Position numbers and translations under genes: made by a program
Notes under the pieces: generated by a model
The model's input: only the letters and a program-made list of their open reading frames with translations
Told to the model about the DNA's origin: nothing
Database searches by the model: none
Assembly (NCBI RefSeq): GCF_014805625.2
Contig: NW_023998415.1
Coordinates: 44,844,216-44,908,215 of the forward strand
Direction: 5' to 3'
Source of the DNA: Glossina fuscipes
Lineage: Eukaryota > Arthropoda > Insecta > Diptera > Glossinidae
DNA length: 64,000 bases
In this document: piece after piece, positions 39,832 to 54,001 of the stretch
How the letters are laid out: every line of letters begins with the position of its first letter
Numbering within the stretch: the stretch's first letter is position 1

Positions 39832-40088
39832 ACGAACGAAATGTGAGCGTGGGGAGGTAGTAGAGAAAGAGAAAACGAAATCAACAGAAAGTTTAAAATA
39901 AAGTATCACTAGACCGACTCACACAACATTCGCACACAATTCATTATAAACCCATTAGTGTGCTTAACATGAAAAAAAAAAAAAAAAAAAAAAATGCTTT
40001 TTTTCTTTCGTGTTCCACTTTTGCATGAAGTGTGACAATAAAACATATTAAGGGAACAGTTTTTCCTTCTGTGCACACACACACACAC

Positions 40089-40119
<31 letters not shown>

Positions 40120-43100
40120 TTAAAACAAATCAAATAAAAAAAGTCTTGTAAAAGATTGATTGGTTTTAGAAGTATTTGCTGCGGTTAGAAATTGATCAGA
40201 ATGAATTTAATTTGATTTGTTTCGATGTGAAAGCGAGTTTTGTGTATTTCGTTACTTTCTTAATGCACTTTTTCTTTTTGCTATTTTTTTATCCGTCACC
40301 AAAAAATGAAGGGTATATTTGTTCTGTCGAAACGTTTGCTATACCCAAAAGATAGCTACAGAAATCCTATACAGTATATATATATATATATATATATATT
40401 CCTGATTAGCATGAAATTTTAAATCGATCTAAACATGTCTATCCATCTGTTTGTCTGTCTGTGTTGCATGTCAACGTAATATCTCTAAGTAAAAAATGAA
40501 GCCGTCGTCTTCAAATTTGACAAAAACACCGCCCGCCAGCCAGTTCTTTCAAGCGAGTTGCAATTGAAAATGGGGCAAGTTGGTCAAAGCACACGCCCAC
40601 TGGAAAGCATAAACTGGCTATCTATTCTGCATCTATTTCTGCAAGTAAAAATTTGTCTTTTTTTACTCATTATTTCTAAATTATGGAAAATGAAAAGCTG
40701 AAATTTTTCATATTTACCTATTGGACTCTACTTGTGAACCCTGCTTTTCTAGCGAAAAGATGGGAACAAGATTAGCCACATACGGCCGCACTAAGTTATA
40801 AGTAATCAGATTTTGATTATACGTTGTCTGCTTAGTACTTACTCATAAGGTAAATAGGATAGAATGTTGAAAATTGTTTCGTACATACTTCACGTGAAGG
40901 TATATTATCGGTTTGACAATGTGTTTGACTCCACGAATTGGAGGACTCGTTTTATTTTAGCAGTATTATCGAAACGGGAATAAAATAAAAGGACTGGGAG
41001 AGAGTGAAACGCAACAAGCTATGTGCCTTGATTCCAAGTTAAACATCGTCGAGGTTAAAATGTGATGGGGTAACTTTTGCTCCACGATCCCGTCGATGTG
41101 GGTATCAAATAAAAGGAATTGGAGTGCAGATATATTATATGCAAAATTAATAAGTTTAACGACGTCGTTAACTAACTAACAACGAAAAAATTAGTTGAAT
41201 TAGTTACAATATATAACACCTTAGGCAACAAACTCCTCTATGGCTTTTATTATATATACAAATCTCGCATTATCCTCATACTCTTATCCTTATATTTAAG
41301 TCATATTATCTTTTTCTATATTCGAGTAGGTTAACTGAAATCAAATCAAGCTAACTCAACTGACATCACATTGCAACGGCTTAAGTTAGCTAAACTTGCA
41401 GTTACAGTTGCAGTAATATAAATAAGCAGTGTAGGGCATAAAAACTTTTCAATAACAATTATATTACATAATAATACATTAGCATTGTGATTGCGTTAAA
41501 ATTTTCAAATGACTTAATCGCCTTCCTTTGTCTATCGAAGGATGCGAATTGTAAAAGTTCACCAAATGCTGAAATGTCAGTTAGACATTTAAAACTTTTA
41601 CTTCAACTGGTAATGCACTACTAATACCTTTACAAAAATCTACGTAAGAAAGAAATGTATATCTCGATGATTAACGTTGTAAGTGTTGTGTTAATCGCAA
41701 GGCGACGGAGCGGAATTGATTTTGTTATTCCCAAATGCGTGCTCAACATAATTACAGCCTACGCCACATATGGTGGTGCAGGGTGCAGGGTGCAGGGTGC
41801 AGGGTGCAGTTAGTTTGTTTGGATGTATATAACACCAAGAAGGGTTTAAGATAAACTCATTTCTTATAATAATGATCGTTTTAAAATCACTTTTAATCTT
41901 TTTTGTCCGTCAGACCATTTTGTTTTTCTTCCTTCAAACTATAGGTCGCAAATTTTTTAAAATATTTTGATGAAATTTGGCACCTGGACGTGTTGGGTTA
42001 AACAAGGACGAACATATAGTCCGAATCGGCCCACTTTTCCAGCCACTCCTCATATAACGTCCTATTGTGAAAAGTCGTTATATGGGAGAAAATTTCCCGA
42101 CAAAAGGGGCTAAGTAATAATATTTCAACATTTTTTTAAATTAATAAGAAGACTTTACACCGACTGAGGCAATTTCTGAACCCCCTCTCATACAACGAAA
42201 ACTGAAGTATTGTTTTCTTTTTACTCAGCCGCTCGCCGACCACATAATAGTTATGAACATGTTTGGTTTTTTTTGATTAAAGTTCGCATCAAAAAAGCTT
42301 TGGCCGCACAATATTTTCACCTAAAGTCGCGTCGCGAGAAGCGTTATCAGTTTTCCTCTAAAAAATTCCTCGAAAAAATAATTTTTGTTTTATTTTTTAA
42401 ATTATTAAGTATACGCTTAATAATCTTTCCGAATATTGTTACCCCCACTAACTTTCCTTCAACCCCGAAAAAGTGGCCAGAAATACCTTTTTGCCATAGT
42501 GCGGTGTTAACTCCTTAAGAAACATGGCATCTTTGTCAAATTTCCTTTCACTACGTAAGATAAGGTGCACGTGCACTACACATTTCTTACATTGATGCAG
42601 GTCGCTGGCGTATGTAGCTGACATATTTAGATGAGTTTTGATCATCAATTAAGAGATACATGGCTGGCAAGGCGTTGCAGCAATAAATTCGTAAAAGCAT
42701 ATGTCGCTTAATTACGTTGGGCAGTTCGTTGGTCGTTGTATTATAGGTGCATAAGGAAGGTTCTTCTATAAATTTTGATTTCTTTGCCGCTTCGCTGCTG
42801 TTATTCCGCAACGACGTTGACAGGCGAGGGATAAAAGTTATTACGCGATAAGAATAAAAGAATTTGTTTATTGCTTAACATTTAAATTCTTTAAAGATAT
42901 TAATATTTTTCGTCAATTTTTCATTTTTCATCTTCACTTGTCTGTTCCCCCCCTCCACACCACATCTGACAGCTTATGCTATTTTATAATTTTATTTGAA
43001 CCGTACTTTTGTAAAATATTGACCACAAATCTCGAACTGCAATAAATCGTAATTTGCAGAAAATTCAAAACTACAATGTTTAATATTCGAAAAACGTTCT

Positions 43101-43211
43101 TGCCCTTATTTACATATATATATACACATACTTGCATACATTTGTGTATACCATATATATGGCTAAGTATGTCTGCATATGTTTCTTTATATAGGTATAT
43201 GCGTGTGTGTG

Positions 43212-43273
<62 letters not shown>

Positions 43274-46200
43274 TATGTTGTGTGTATTTAGAAATCTATA
43301 TATACATATAGCAGCAACAATGGTAACAAATTTATGTAATCTGAATAAGTAAAACTATGAAAGACAAAAAGTATTCAAGTTTTTATATGCTGACCGTATA
43401 TACCAAATATGTGCGTATGTATCAAGTGTGATTATTCACACTTGTGGGCAACAACAATAAGAACAACATCGGCAGTAGTAGTAGTAGTAAGACAATAACA
43501 TTGAAAAAGAGACAGAGACAGAGACTCCCAGCTATATAGAGAATATTTTTCAAGCAAAATTGTTCACAAAAGCATTAGACATTCAATACATTTGTGAATG
43601 CGTCCGAGTGCGAGTCGGAATAACTGCCCTGTGATTGCATACAATGTGATGGTTAGCTAAATATATGCTGTGCGAACTTTTTATGTGGGCGAGTTTTTCT
43701 TTCCTGTTTGCTATGCAGTTGAATAACCTTTTTTTTTTTTTTTTTTAATTTTTCTTTTTCAGTTTCTACTTTAGTTAGTACTTTAGGGTTATTTTCTACA
43801 ATTTTTTGTGTTTTTCTCCCTCCCCTCTCTCTCTCTCTCTCTCACTCTCGCTCTCTCTCCCTCTCTACAAGTATTGGCATTGCTTATTGATGCTAAGAGA
43901 GGGAATTAGTGAAGAAATGCTTGATTTTTTAAAGTAAGAAATTAACTACGACGATTATGGGCCAATAATTTGCTTACCAAGAGATTGACGCACAATATGT
44001 ATGCAGCCTGGGGAAAAGAAAAAACTACACTTTAAGGGATTTGCGTTTGCGCACTTTTAGATGCTACAAACGGAATGACAAATTTGTTTGCCAAGGAGTA
44101 TCAAAATGTTACGATCTGTTTCATAGCTAAAAAGATCGATGCTTAAATCAATCCAGGAATCAATAATATTTCAATGAGAGCAAATTTTAGAGTAAATTTT
44201 TAAAAAAAATTTAACTGAGATTTCGCATAAACAAATGTTGCTTACTTAACTGACTGCTTATGTTCGTGAGTGTTTGTAAATTCTACGACTTCCTTCAACA
44301 AATTTTTACGATCATGAAAGAATTAAAAATTTTCATATTATTATGACGGCCGACGGCATTGCTTTAAACGAATTACGATCATTTCGCAAATTTGTGCCAG
44401 CGACAGTGAAAGATAAAGCGTTTCTTAGGCTTCCGTCTATGCACGGAATTGTAGCATGAATTTCGTAATTCGTGAATAATCGGGACAAGGCATTATAATA
44501 TCTTCAAATCAGATAACTTTCTTTTCCCGCCGCTTAAGAGAACAATTAAGTTAAATCATGAAGAGCCTGAATAACGATAGCGTTCGCATTCGTTACTTTT
44601 ATTAGTTGGAGAAAAAACGATTAATAATTTGGTAAGCAACGAGTACTTCTCTCATTCTTATCATTCCTATCATAGCGAAGGCTATAAAAAAAAAACTCTC
44701 AGCATAAAATTTAATTCGATATGGCGTTGAAGCAGCCCTTTATCACATTTGTAACATTTGTACATGTAAATGTTTGTAAATGTGATGTCAAGCTCTTTGG
44801 CTTTAGAGATAGAGATAAATGCGCCCGTAATTAAAAGAAGAAGCAGCAAAATTACTAAGATTATAATTAGGAGAAACGATATGTTGGTACTCTACCTAGC
44901 TACGCTAGCTAGGCGATGATAATGAGTTTGTGCGAATATATGCAAAATATATAGGAGAACTTAAGATAGAATCGTTAGAATGATTCAGAAAAATTTTCTA
45001 AATGAATTTAAACGTGTCTGTCTGTCCGTCTACGTTATAGTGTATCTAACGTAGCGTACACGAGTAATTATCTAAGATTAGTAAATATCGAGCAGTGAGA
45101 GTGTGGAAAGGAAAAGCAACGAAATAGTGTGTGTCTTTTTATAAATGACTTAGCTAAAATCTAAACAATAGAAATAAGAAAGCGAGTAATTTTAGCACAA
45201 AGGAACGTAAAATTTTCACAATAAAGAACGAATTCTGGATTCTGACTTTGATCTCGAAAAAAAAAAAAAACTCTTCCAACAATGACTATTGTGATCGTTT
45301 TGCGCTAACACGTCGAACGAGATAGGTGTGTTGCATTTCCAAGTCCATAAGATAAGAAAAGACACATCTTATATGTCGATTATGATAATATAACGATTCT
45401 GCAAAGCATTCTATAAGAAACAATTCTTTACTACGTAGATATTTTGCATTTTTTTGAGAAAATTTGGCGAAATTTTGTGCACTGACATGTTTCAGTTCAA
45501 AGACGAATGCTGTTGAAATGATTTTCGAGCCATTCCCTTATACGAACTTATTTTGATAGAAATCGTTATACGAATACCGGTAAGATGGTGTAATATATTT
45601 TACGTTGAGCCATGGTTCCCTACAGCGTTGTCACTAGCTTTTGTATTCTTTAGGCAAACATGAAGGCAAGAATTTACCCTTACCTAGGTTATGTAACATT
45701 CGAAGCGATTTGATATATTGTATATTACATGTATCATAATTATATACAATTACTTGTGATTTGTAACTTTCTAAGAAAAAGGGCCAAGCATGTACCTGTA
45801 CAGCTATCTGCGAATTTTAACCTAATTATGGGATCGACAATTAAATATTTGTTTAATTTCATCTTAGATACGAATATCTTCGTTTATTGTGTTCGTGGCG
45901 GCGATTAGCGGCATTGCATGAGATTTGGTTTTTTTAAATAAATATTAACCAATTACTTATGAACGGATTTGCAGGTAAAGTATACCAATAGGCTGCAAAT
46001 TATTTCGTTTAGATTTTGCATTTAATTTAAAATGATTTTGCATCAGGGTTAAATATTCATTGTCTCGCTATCTATGAACCATCAGTAAGTAGCTTAAAAT
46101 CATGCCGCAATAAATCAAACGCATTATTACGGTATGCGTGCCAACTATTCATTTCATATCGTCTAGCGTAGAGTTGTTGAATTTTAAAAGGCACAAAGGA

Positions 46201-46897
46201 TATGTATGTGTTTTTAGCTGGGTCTCTGTCATTTAAAAAATAAAATAATTTTTCATTTATGCTTCCAGCATGTGTCACTAATTTGCGGTTAAATACCGTA
46301 TTCACATTTCCTTGACCATCAAAATGATTTGTGTTAAGCACAAAAGGACCGAGGTTAAAAACCACCAATGTGGCCAAACTATAAGAGATTTCGTATTCCT
46401 CGGCTTTCTTCCGCTAGGTTTTTTTTTTATTTTTTTTGTTTTGCTAAAACCAAACAGGGAGAATTTAAAATGCACTAAGCCTTCCTATGTCCATTTAAAA
46501 TCCAGGATGAAAAATTGTTAGTAAAGCTTGTTTTATTTACTTTTTTTTTTCTCTGGTCTTCATGCGTCGTCTGAAAACAGAGATCTGAGTAAAGTGTACT
46601 TAAAGTGCAGATTATATAGAGTAAGCAAAGTAAATGTTTTATAGATGAGTAGCGAGAATGAAGCAGGAATAGCGGCAACAGCAGCATTAAGCAGCTAAAA
46701 CCGTAATATGTATATAATCTAACGTTTGTTATTCATGGTGAACATAAGGATGGATGATTATGACGATGAGGATGGATCGTTTAATTCATATACAGCCATT
46801 AGCTGGTATTAGGTTTCCCAAGTGATACAAAAACAAAAACAAAAACAAAAACAACAAATATAAAGACATATAAACACATAAACATAAACGCACGCAT

Positions 46898-46936
<39 letters not shown>

Positions 46937-49900
46937 CACACCACGAACGTATACATTTGTTTTCAATCAGTGTTGCTATAAATGCTTATGCATAACATTT
47001 AAGGATAATTTTTCCGTAAAAATTTTTCCTTTTTGTGCAAATATTTCAAGTTTCTATTAAATTTAATTAAATGGAAAAAAAAAAAAAAAATGGAGAAAAG
47101 TGAAAAAAAATTGAAAAAAAGCTTAAAGGATAGATAGATAACCATCATTAAGTTTGCTTACTAGTTTCAATATATACCCTCGCTACACATACATACATAC
47201 ATTAATAATTTTCTCAGGATATGAAAACGTTATATATGCTAATGGCATTAATAACATTTTAGTAAACTATTAATCGAAGTGCAAAATATGTTACAAACAC
47301 GTGTACATACGAATTAAGCATTTCTTCAACTAATCTATTCCTTCATTCGTTCATATAATGTAGAACTATGTTAGTATCCGTTATTATTTGTGTTAATGTG
47401 CTTTAATGGCTACAAATTCATGTATGCGTACATATATATGTCTGTGCTTAGGTGCATATCTTCTTATGCCATTATTTGATACTAAAAGGGTTTAATTTAT
47501 GGCTTTTGAAATGTATCTGTGTATGCGTGTGCGTATGCGTATGCGTATGCGTATGCGTGTATATGTATGTGTATGTGCATGTGCATTTTGTATGAATATT
47601 TGCAATTGCAATGGTGAATTTCTTCTTATATAATTAATGATACGTGTCACATAAGATAGAGAACGTTACATTTTTCGTTGAAAGCTTAAGGTCTCTAATA
47701 AATTTTCAAATTATTATTTTTTTTTTTTTGATTACTTTAATCAAACAAAAAACAAATGAACCGAAATACATACCGTTGTGCTTATGTAATATTTGTGAAA
47801 TAAAATAAATGAGAAATTTTTTTATATATATACCATGCCCCACCGGGCATAGTTTATAGCACTCCTAGCACTTAAGCTTATGGAGAAGAATTTTGTAAAT
47901 ACAAGCAATTAGACGGATCGATCTATGGACGCAGAAAGTTTGATTATTATAATTTAAGTTTTAGCGCCCAAAATTTATTTCCTTTCCTGTTTTTAATGAT
48001 TCAAAACTATAACGCTTTCAAGCTCTATCTAGTGATGGGTATACAAATAGAATAAGTTTTGCTTAACTGTTTTTGTAAAATACTGCAGTTTTATTGTGAA
48101 TAAATTTTCGATATAATTACCGTTGATTTCCTTTTATAATGCGAAGAAGAAGATATATCCTAAAGAAAGTAAATCAATTTTAGTATATTTTTCTTTTTTT
48201 AAGTTTTTATTATTAATATTTTTTTATTTATTTATTTTTTTTTTTTTTGCTAGATGAAAAAATCGAATAGAATTGTATGAAGGAAAGGTTGGTTGATCAT
48301 TTAAAGCTTTGTAATAGAGAAAGAACAAAAAAAAAAAAAAAGTTATATTAAAAGTGAAGCTTTTTATATCCTACACACAATTTCGGGTTTAAGGGTATAT
48401 CAAGTTTGCACAGGTGTAGCACTCAGCACAAAGCACTCAGCACTCAGCACTCAGCACTCAGAAAGCCTTGCTATACGTATCGATGCCGAAATGATTTAAA
48501 ATGATAAGTTTCTCTGTCTGTCTGTCCGTCTGTCAGTCTCGTCTTCTCGTACTCAACTTAAAGTGTGCAATATTGAAGATGTCTTGATGAAGTTGTTTAG
48601 CTCGAGGACAAACTCTATTGAAACTTGTTCGGATCGGATCACTTTTCCGATCCCTTTCCCCTATAACGTTCAATCGTCATTCTATGAATAATTGTGGGAT
48701 GGTATAGGGTACTTATTAAGGGTGGGTCGATGCCGAAATGATTTAAAATGATAAGTTTCTCTGCCTGTCTGTCCGTCTATCAGTCTCGTCTTCTCGTACT
48801 CAACTTAAAGTGTACAATACTGAAGATGTCTTGACGAAGTTGTTTAGCTCGAGGACAAACTCTATTGAAAATTGTTTGGATCGGATCACTTTTCCGATCC
48901 CCTTCCCCTATAACGTTTGATTTTCAATCGTCATTATATGAATAATTGTGGGATGGTATAGGGTACTTATTAAGGGTGGGTCGATGCCGAAATGATTTAA
49001 AATGATAAGTTTCTCTGTCTGTCTGTCCGTCTGTCAGTCTCGTCTTCTCGTACTCAACTTAAAGTGTGCAATATTGAAGATGTCTTGATGAAGTTGTTTA
49101 GCTCGAGGACAAACTCTATTGAAAATTGTTCGGATCGGATCACTTTTCCGATCCCCTTCCCCTATAACGTTTGATTTTCAATTGTCATTTATGAATTATT
49201 GTGGGATGGTATAGGGTACTTATTAAGGGTGGGTCGCTGCCCACTATAGCGCTTTTACTTGTTTTAAATAATTTTTAATTTAAGTTTCATTTTATAAGTG
49301 ACTTTGTATCCAGTCCGTGAATGTTTATGTCATTTAATATTTTAATACGTAACTAATTCGATTTTTACCAAACGCGCCAAGCGTTGTATGTAGGTAAGTA
49401 TGTACACTTATATAAAATGGAACCGAAAAAAAATGTATATTCTAGCTTTTAATTTATTTAAACAAAATGTTATTTGAAAAATATTGTTTTTATTTAATAA
49501 CAATGTTAAGGATGTTGGTAAGAATGATCATAGCGGTGCGCTTCCAAAGCTTCCATGCTGTCAATAATTAAATACATTAAAGAAAGCAACGTTATGTGAC
49601 AGTTCAAGCGGTTTGCCTCATTCTTCAAAAACTCCTAAGCAATCCTCTCAAAAATACGATAAAAAGTTTAATTCAATTTCTTGATCGAAATAATATTCCC
49701 GATCTAATGAAAGCAAAAAAAAAAAAAAAAAATAGCGTTTGCTTAGCATATAGCGTGCTCAGTACTTACTCCGCAAAACAGATAAGCGCTATTTTAATCG
49801 TTGTTTATTTTTTTTAGTTACAAAGTGCACTTCAACCAATACAACTATCATACAGTCAAACATTACGGACTTCATAAATTTAGTCGTAAAAATAAAAATT

Positions 49901-52900
49901 TGAAAAACTGTCGATCAGCAACGGGGGCGAAAAAAGCTTGTCATTGCACAGTGTTCAAGTGTTTAATAATCTGCGACTTTATGGTAGAAGTATTCATGCC
50001 AAAGACGATCAATTTATAGGTTGCATTATATTGTTTTCACAATCCTTGGATGGGATCCGAAGCCACAGTTTGTTGTGAAGTACTCGGTATGCCAGTCAGA
50101 AGCTTATGAACAACAGACGCACACATTGAGCATGACTCGTCTACTTTCAAGAGTTGGCAGCATAATAAGCGCGAAACGATTGCTATATGGTGGAAAGGAT
50201 ATTCCTAGGCAAAAAACCGCGGGAACCGTGCTTCTACAAACTTAACGGTCTGTTTACGGTAAAGATCATTTGACATTATGAATGCCAGATAATCGAACAG
50301 TATTCCAGTACAGTTTTCGCTAGCGAGATATACAGCAATCTAGTAGTGTAAGGATCACGAAGTTTTTTGGCTCAGCGCTTGATAAAGCCCAATGGGATTT
50401 GTGCCTTATTGACGGTAATCTTTTGTATGTGCAATGAAAGACAGTTTGTTATCAAACCGGACTCCGGGGTCAGTAATTTGAAGCTGATTTATCAATATGA
50501 ATATTATTGATTTTATTTGTTGTATTGAAAGCATTGGACCAAGTAGAAAGCATCTACTTACGTTTGTTAATATTTAGGGTAATTAAATATACATTTATAA
50601 AAATGGTCGAGGTCTTCTTGAGGATAGACGTGGGCTTGACTATCACGCGATCTATAAGATAAGTTTAATGCCGTCAGCATACATTAAAACGCGAGAATGT
50701 TCTTTGACATTAGTAAGATAAGATAAGCAGGATGGAAATGTTAGATTGCATTAGTTTGAAATTCCCTTAGCTGCGCCCAAGATGCGTCTGGTAACGCTTG
50801 TAAAAGTACTCAAAGAAAATTGTGATGAATTCTTCATATTTAGTAAATTTTTATTTTCAGCCTATTCTTAGACTAACAACATATAGTATGATATACATGA
50901 TATAAGATATACAATGTCGAATATGAAAAATCGTATCCTACGCGAGATATCATTTCGTCCATAACGTATTATGTCATCTATGATATACTGTATTGTCCAC
51001 GATATATTTTATCGTATACAAGATATCGCTTACGATATATTGTAGCGTACACAACAAAGCGTGTCGCGTACGACATATCGCATGATATACAATATATTGT
51101 ATCGTCTATATATCGTATTGCCTCTAATAGTTTTGGTATCATTCAGTATGTACTGCATCGTATGACGACACACACACCTTAACGTACAAGAAATGTTGCA
51201 ACGCAAACACCATATTGTATCGTATACGAGGTATTGAAACTATTAGCTCATATACGGTATCTTTTATTGAACACAGTATTACATATGATGTATATTGAAT
51301 AATAGTCTTCATAAAATCGCTATTTATGGAGCCCCATTAAGATTATTGCGCGAATTAATAAGAAATAAGTTACGTTCGATTTGGATCGAATTCGTTAATA
51401 TCCTTCCTGAACTTATTTAAGAAATTTCATTATAAGATCGAACGTAAATTAATATTGATTCGCCCATTGTACTGCTGCTAGCATCGTACACGTTATTTAT
51501 CTTATATAAGTCAGATTTCAAAGCAAAAAAATCTTGCATTTAATTGTAAAAAATTAAGAACATTACTGCTTAACGCTCTAAAGCAAGTGGTGGCCAATTT
51601 TAAAGGAATATTTCAGCAAAAATGGGAACATAGTTAACTCGTTTTTAATATTTAGTCGGATATATGAACCGATTTGTTGATATTGATAAGAGAAATATTC
51701 GAATATAAGTTTCTAGTTATATTTTAGAGAGTGTGTTGTTTCATATTCCATCAGGAATTCGTTGACATTCAAAGATTACGATTATTTTAAGGGATTTAAG
51801 CTAAATAAGGCTAAAGAAAGTCATTTCTATAGATTGTTGTTCAAAATTGTTAGCGAAAACAAAATGTTTCTCATAAATAATATATGTGAATGATTGTGTT
51901 TTTTCATGTTTGAGGAAAAAATGAATCTACGTTTTACGAGCTTTTTTTTTGGTCCATAATTACTTTTATGCTTGGAAGCACTTGGACGCCGCGTTCAGGT
52001 AGAAGCTCTTCTGGAATTATGTAAATATTATTATTAGTTTGGGGAAAAAGAAATCCATTATTTTTATATGAACTTCAGGACTTTATTTAACATGCTTCGG
52101 ATTGTCCGATTTGGGTCAAATATGCACCGTTTTGTTGTACGATTTGTTGCCATTTTAAAGGTAACTTCAAAATGCCTCTCTCATAGAAGTCCTGGTCTCT
52201 ATTTGCGAAAAACTCTAGTAGTCGATTTTCACAATCCTCCCTAGATTCCAATTTTTTATCATTAAAGAAATTTTGCAATGCAAGAAAAAGATGATAATCG
52301 CTTGGTGCCAAGTCCGGACTGTATGGCGGATGCATTAAAACTTCCCAACCAAGCTCCCGAAGTTTCTGGCGAGTCACTGTAGATGTGTGTGGCCTAGCGT
52401 TGTGCTGGTGGAACACGACACCTCTCCTGTTGGCCAATTCTGGCCGTTTCTGGTCAATCGCTATCTTCAAACGGTCCAGTTGTTGACAGTAGAGATCAGA
52501 ATTTAGCGTTTGGCCATATGGAAGCAACTCATAATAAATAATCCCCTTCCAGTCCCCCCACCAAATGCGTAGCAAAACCTTCCTGGCCGTTTGAGGTGCT
52601 TCACCGCTCTTTGACCACGATCGTTTTCGCATAGGGTTATCGTATGTGATCCATTTCTCATCTCCAGTCACCATCCGTTTAAGAAATGGGTCTATCTCAT
52701 TCCGTTTGGCCAAGGCTTCGCAGATGGAAATTCGATCCCTCATGTTTTTTTCTGTTAATTGGTGTGGCACCCAAACATCGAGCTTCTTTTTGAATCCAGC
52801 TTTGTGTAAATGGTTTAAAACTGTTTTATGGTCGATTTTTAGCTCCTGGGCGATGTTACGACTGCGAACATGCCGGTCAACTTTGATCATTTCCCCGATT

Positions 52901-53967
52901 TTATCGACATTTTCGACGACCGGCCTACCTGTGCGAGGTGCATCTTTAACATCAAAAATTCCTGAACGGAATCTACGAAACCAAAATTGCACATAATTGG
53001 CTGTTACCGTATCGGAACCATAAACACCATTCACAATTTTAGCCGCCTGGCTTGCATTCTCGCCTTTGTCAAAGAAAAACTGTAAAATGTACCGAATTTT
53101 CTTTTTGTTCACTTCCATTTGTAACACGCTGTAACTCACAACTGAACAAAAAACAGCAAAAGAATTTTTTTTACTGCGAAATTTCACCTTTCCAACGAGC
53201 ATAAATCTGAAATTGTTTGATCGATACTTTACGAGAAATGTATCAGTGCAGCCATTTACCGAAAAAATAATGGATTTCTTTTTCCCCAAACTAATACGTA
53301 GATTTTTTCACTATTAAAGAGTCGCAATTAATGCAGATTTCACTGTAAATTATTTGTTAAAGAAATAATCCGTATAATCCCGCTTAGAATGATAACCATA
53401 ACGGACCATATGTTCAAAGGTCCATTTTAATATAATGTTAACAAAAGTTATTGCAGCTATTTACATATTATTATTATTTCAATTTTTTTCATAAATGTTG
53501 TTTTTTATTTATTGAAAAAACAAAAACAAAAAAAAAGGCTAAGCCATAAATTCAAATGTTTTTATTTAAGCCGAAAACTGAATACCACTAAAGGCTGCAA
53601 AATCCTCTTTTTGTTAAGTGAGCTCACGGCAAATGCGTAAAAACAAACGTTGTCTTTGCTGTCGCTGTCGTTGTCGTTCTCATTCTCATTCTCGTTGTTG
53701 TTGTTGTTGTTGTCATTTTCATTTATTTTGTTTTTCTCACATGTTACATAACATTCAGTGTGATATCATCTGTTAAAGCGGCTTAGTGGTTTACAGATCG
53801 TTGTTGCATCATGTATGTTTGTATGAATACCTTAAAACCAAAAGCGAAAACAGCAACAACGGCAAAAAAAGCTCAACCAGACAAACGAACGCGATTACCC
53901 GAGATAATATAGAAATTAATTTTCACAAACACCAAACCATTGCCAAAATATAATACTCACACCCCCC

Positions 53968-54001
<34 letters not shown>

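Noticed and set aside
46800..46936. CRISPR-like short repeats
   Set aside because: (CAAAAA)n and (CGCA)n are simple microsatellites without spacers, and the genome is eukaryotic.
52646..52996. 116-codon + strand frame
   Set aside because: Antisense shadow of the mariner transposase.
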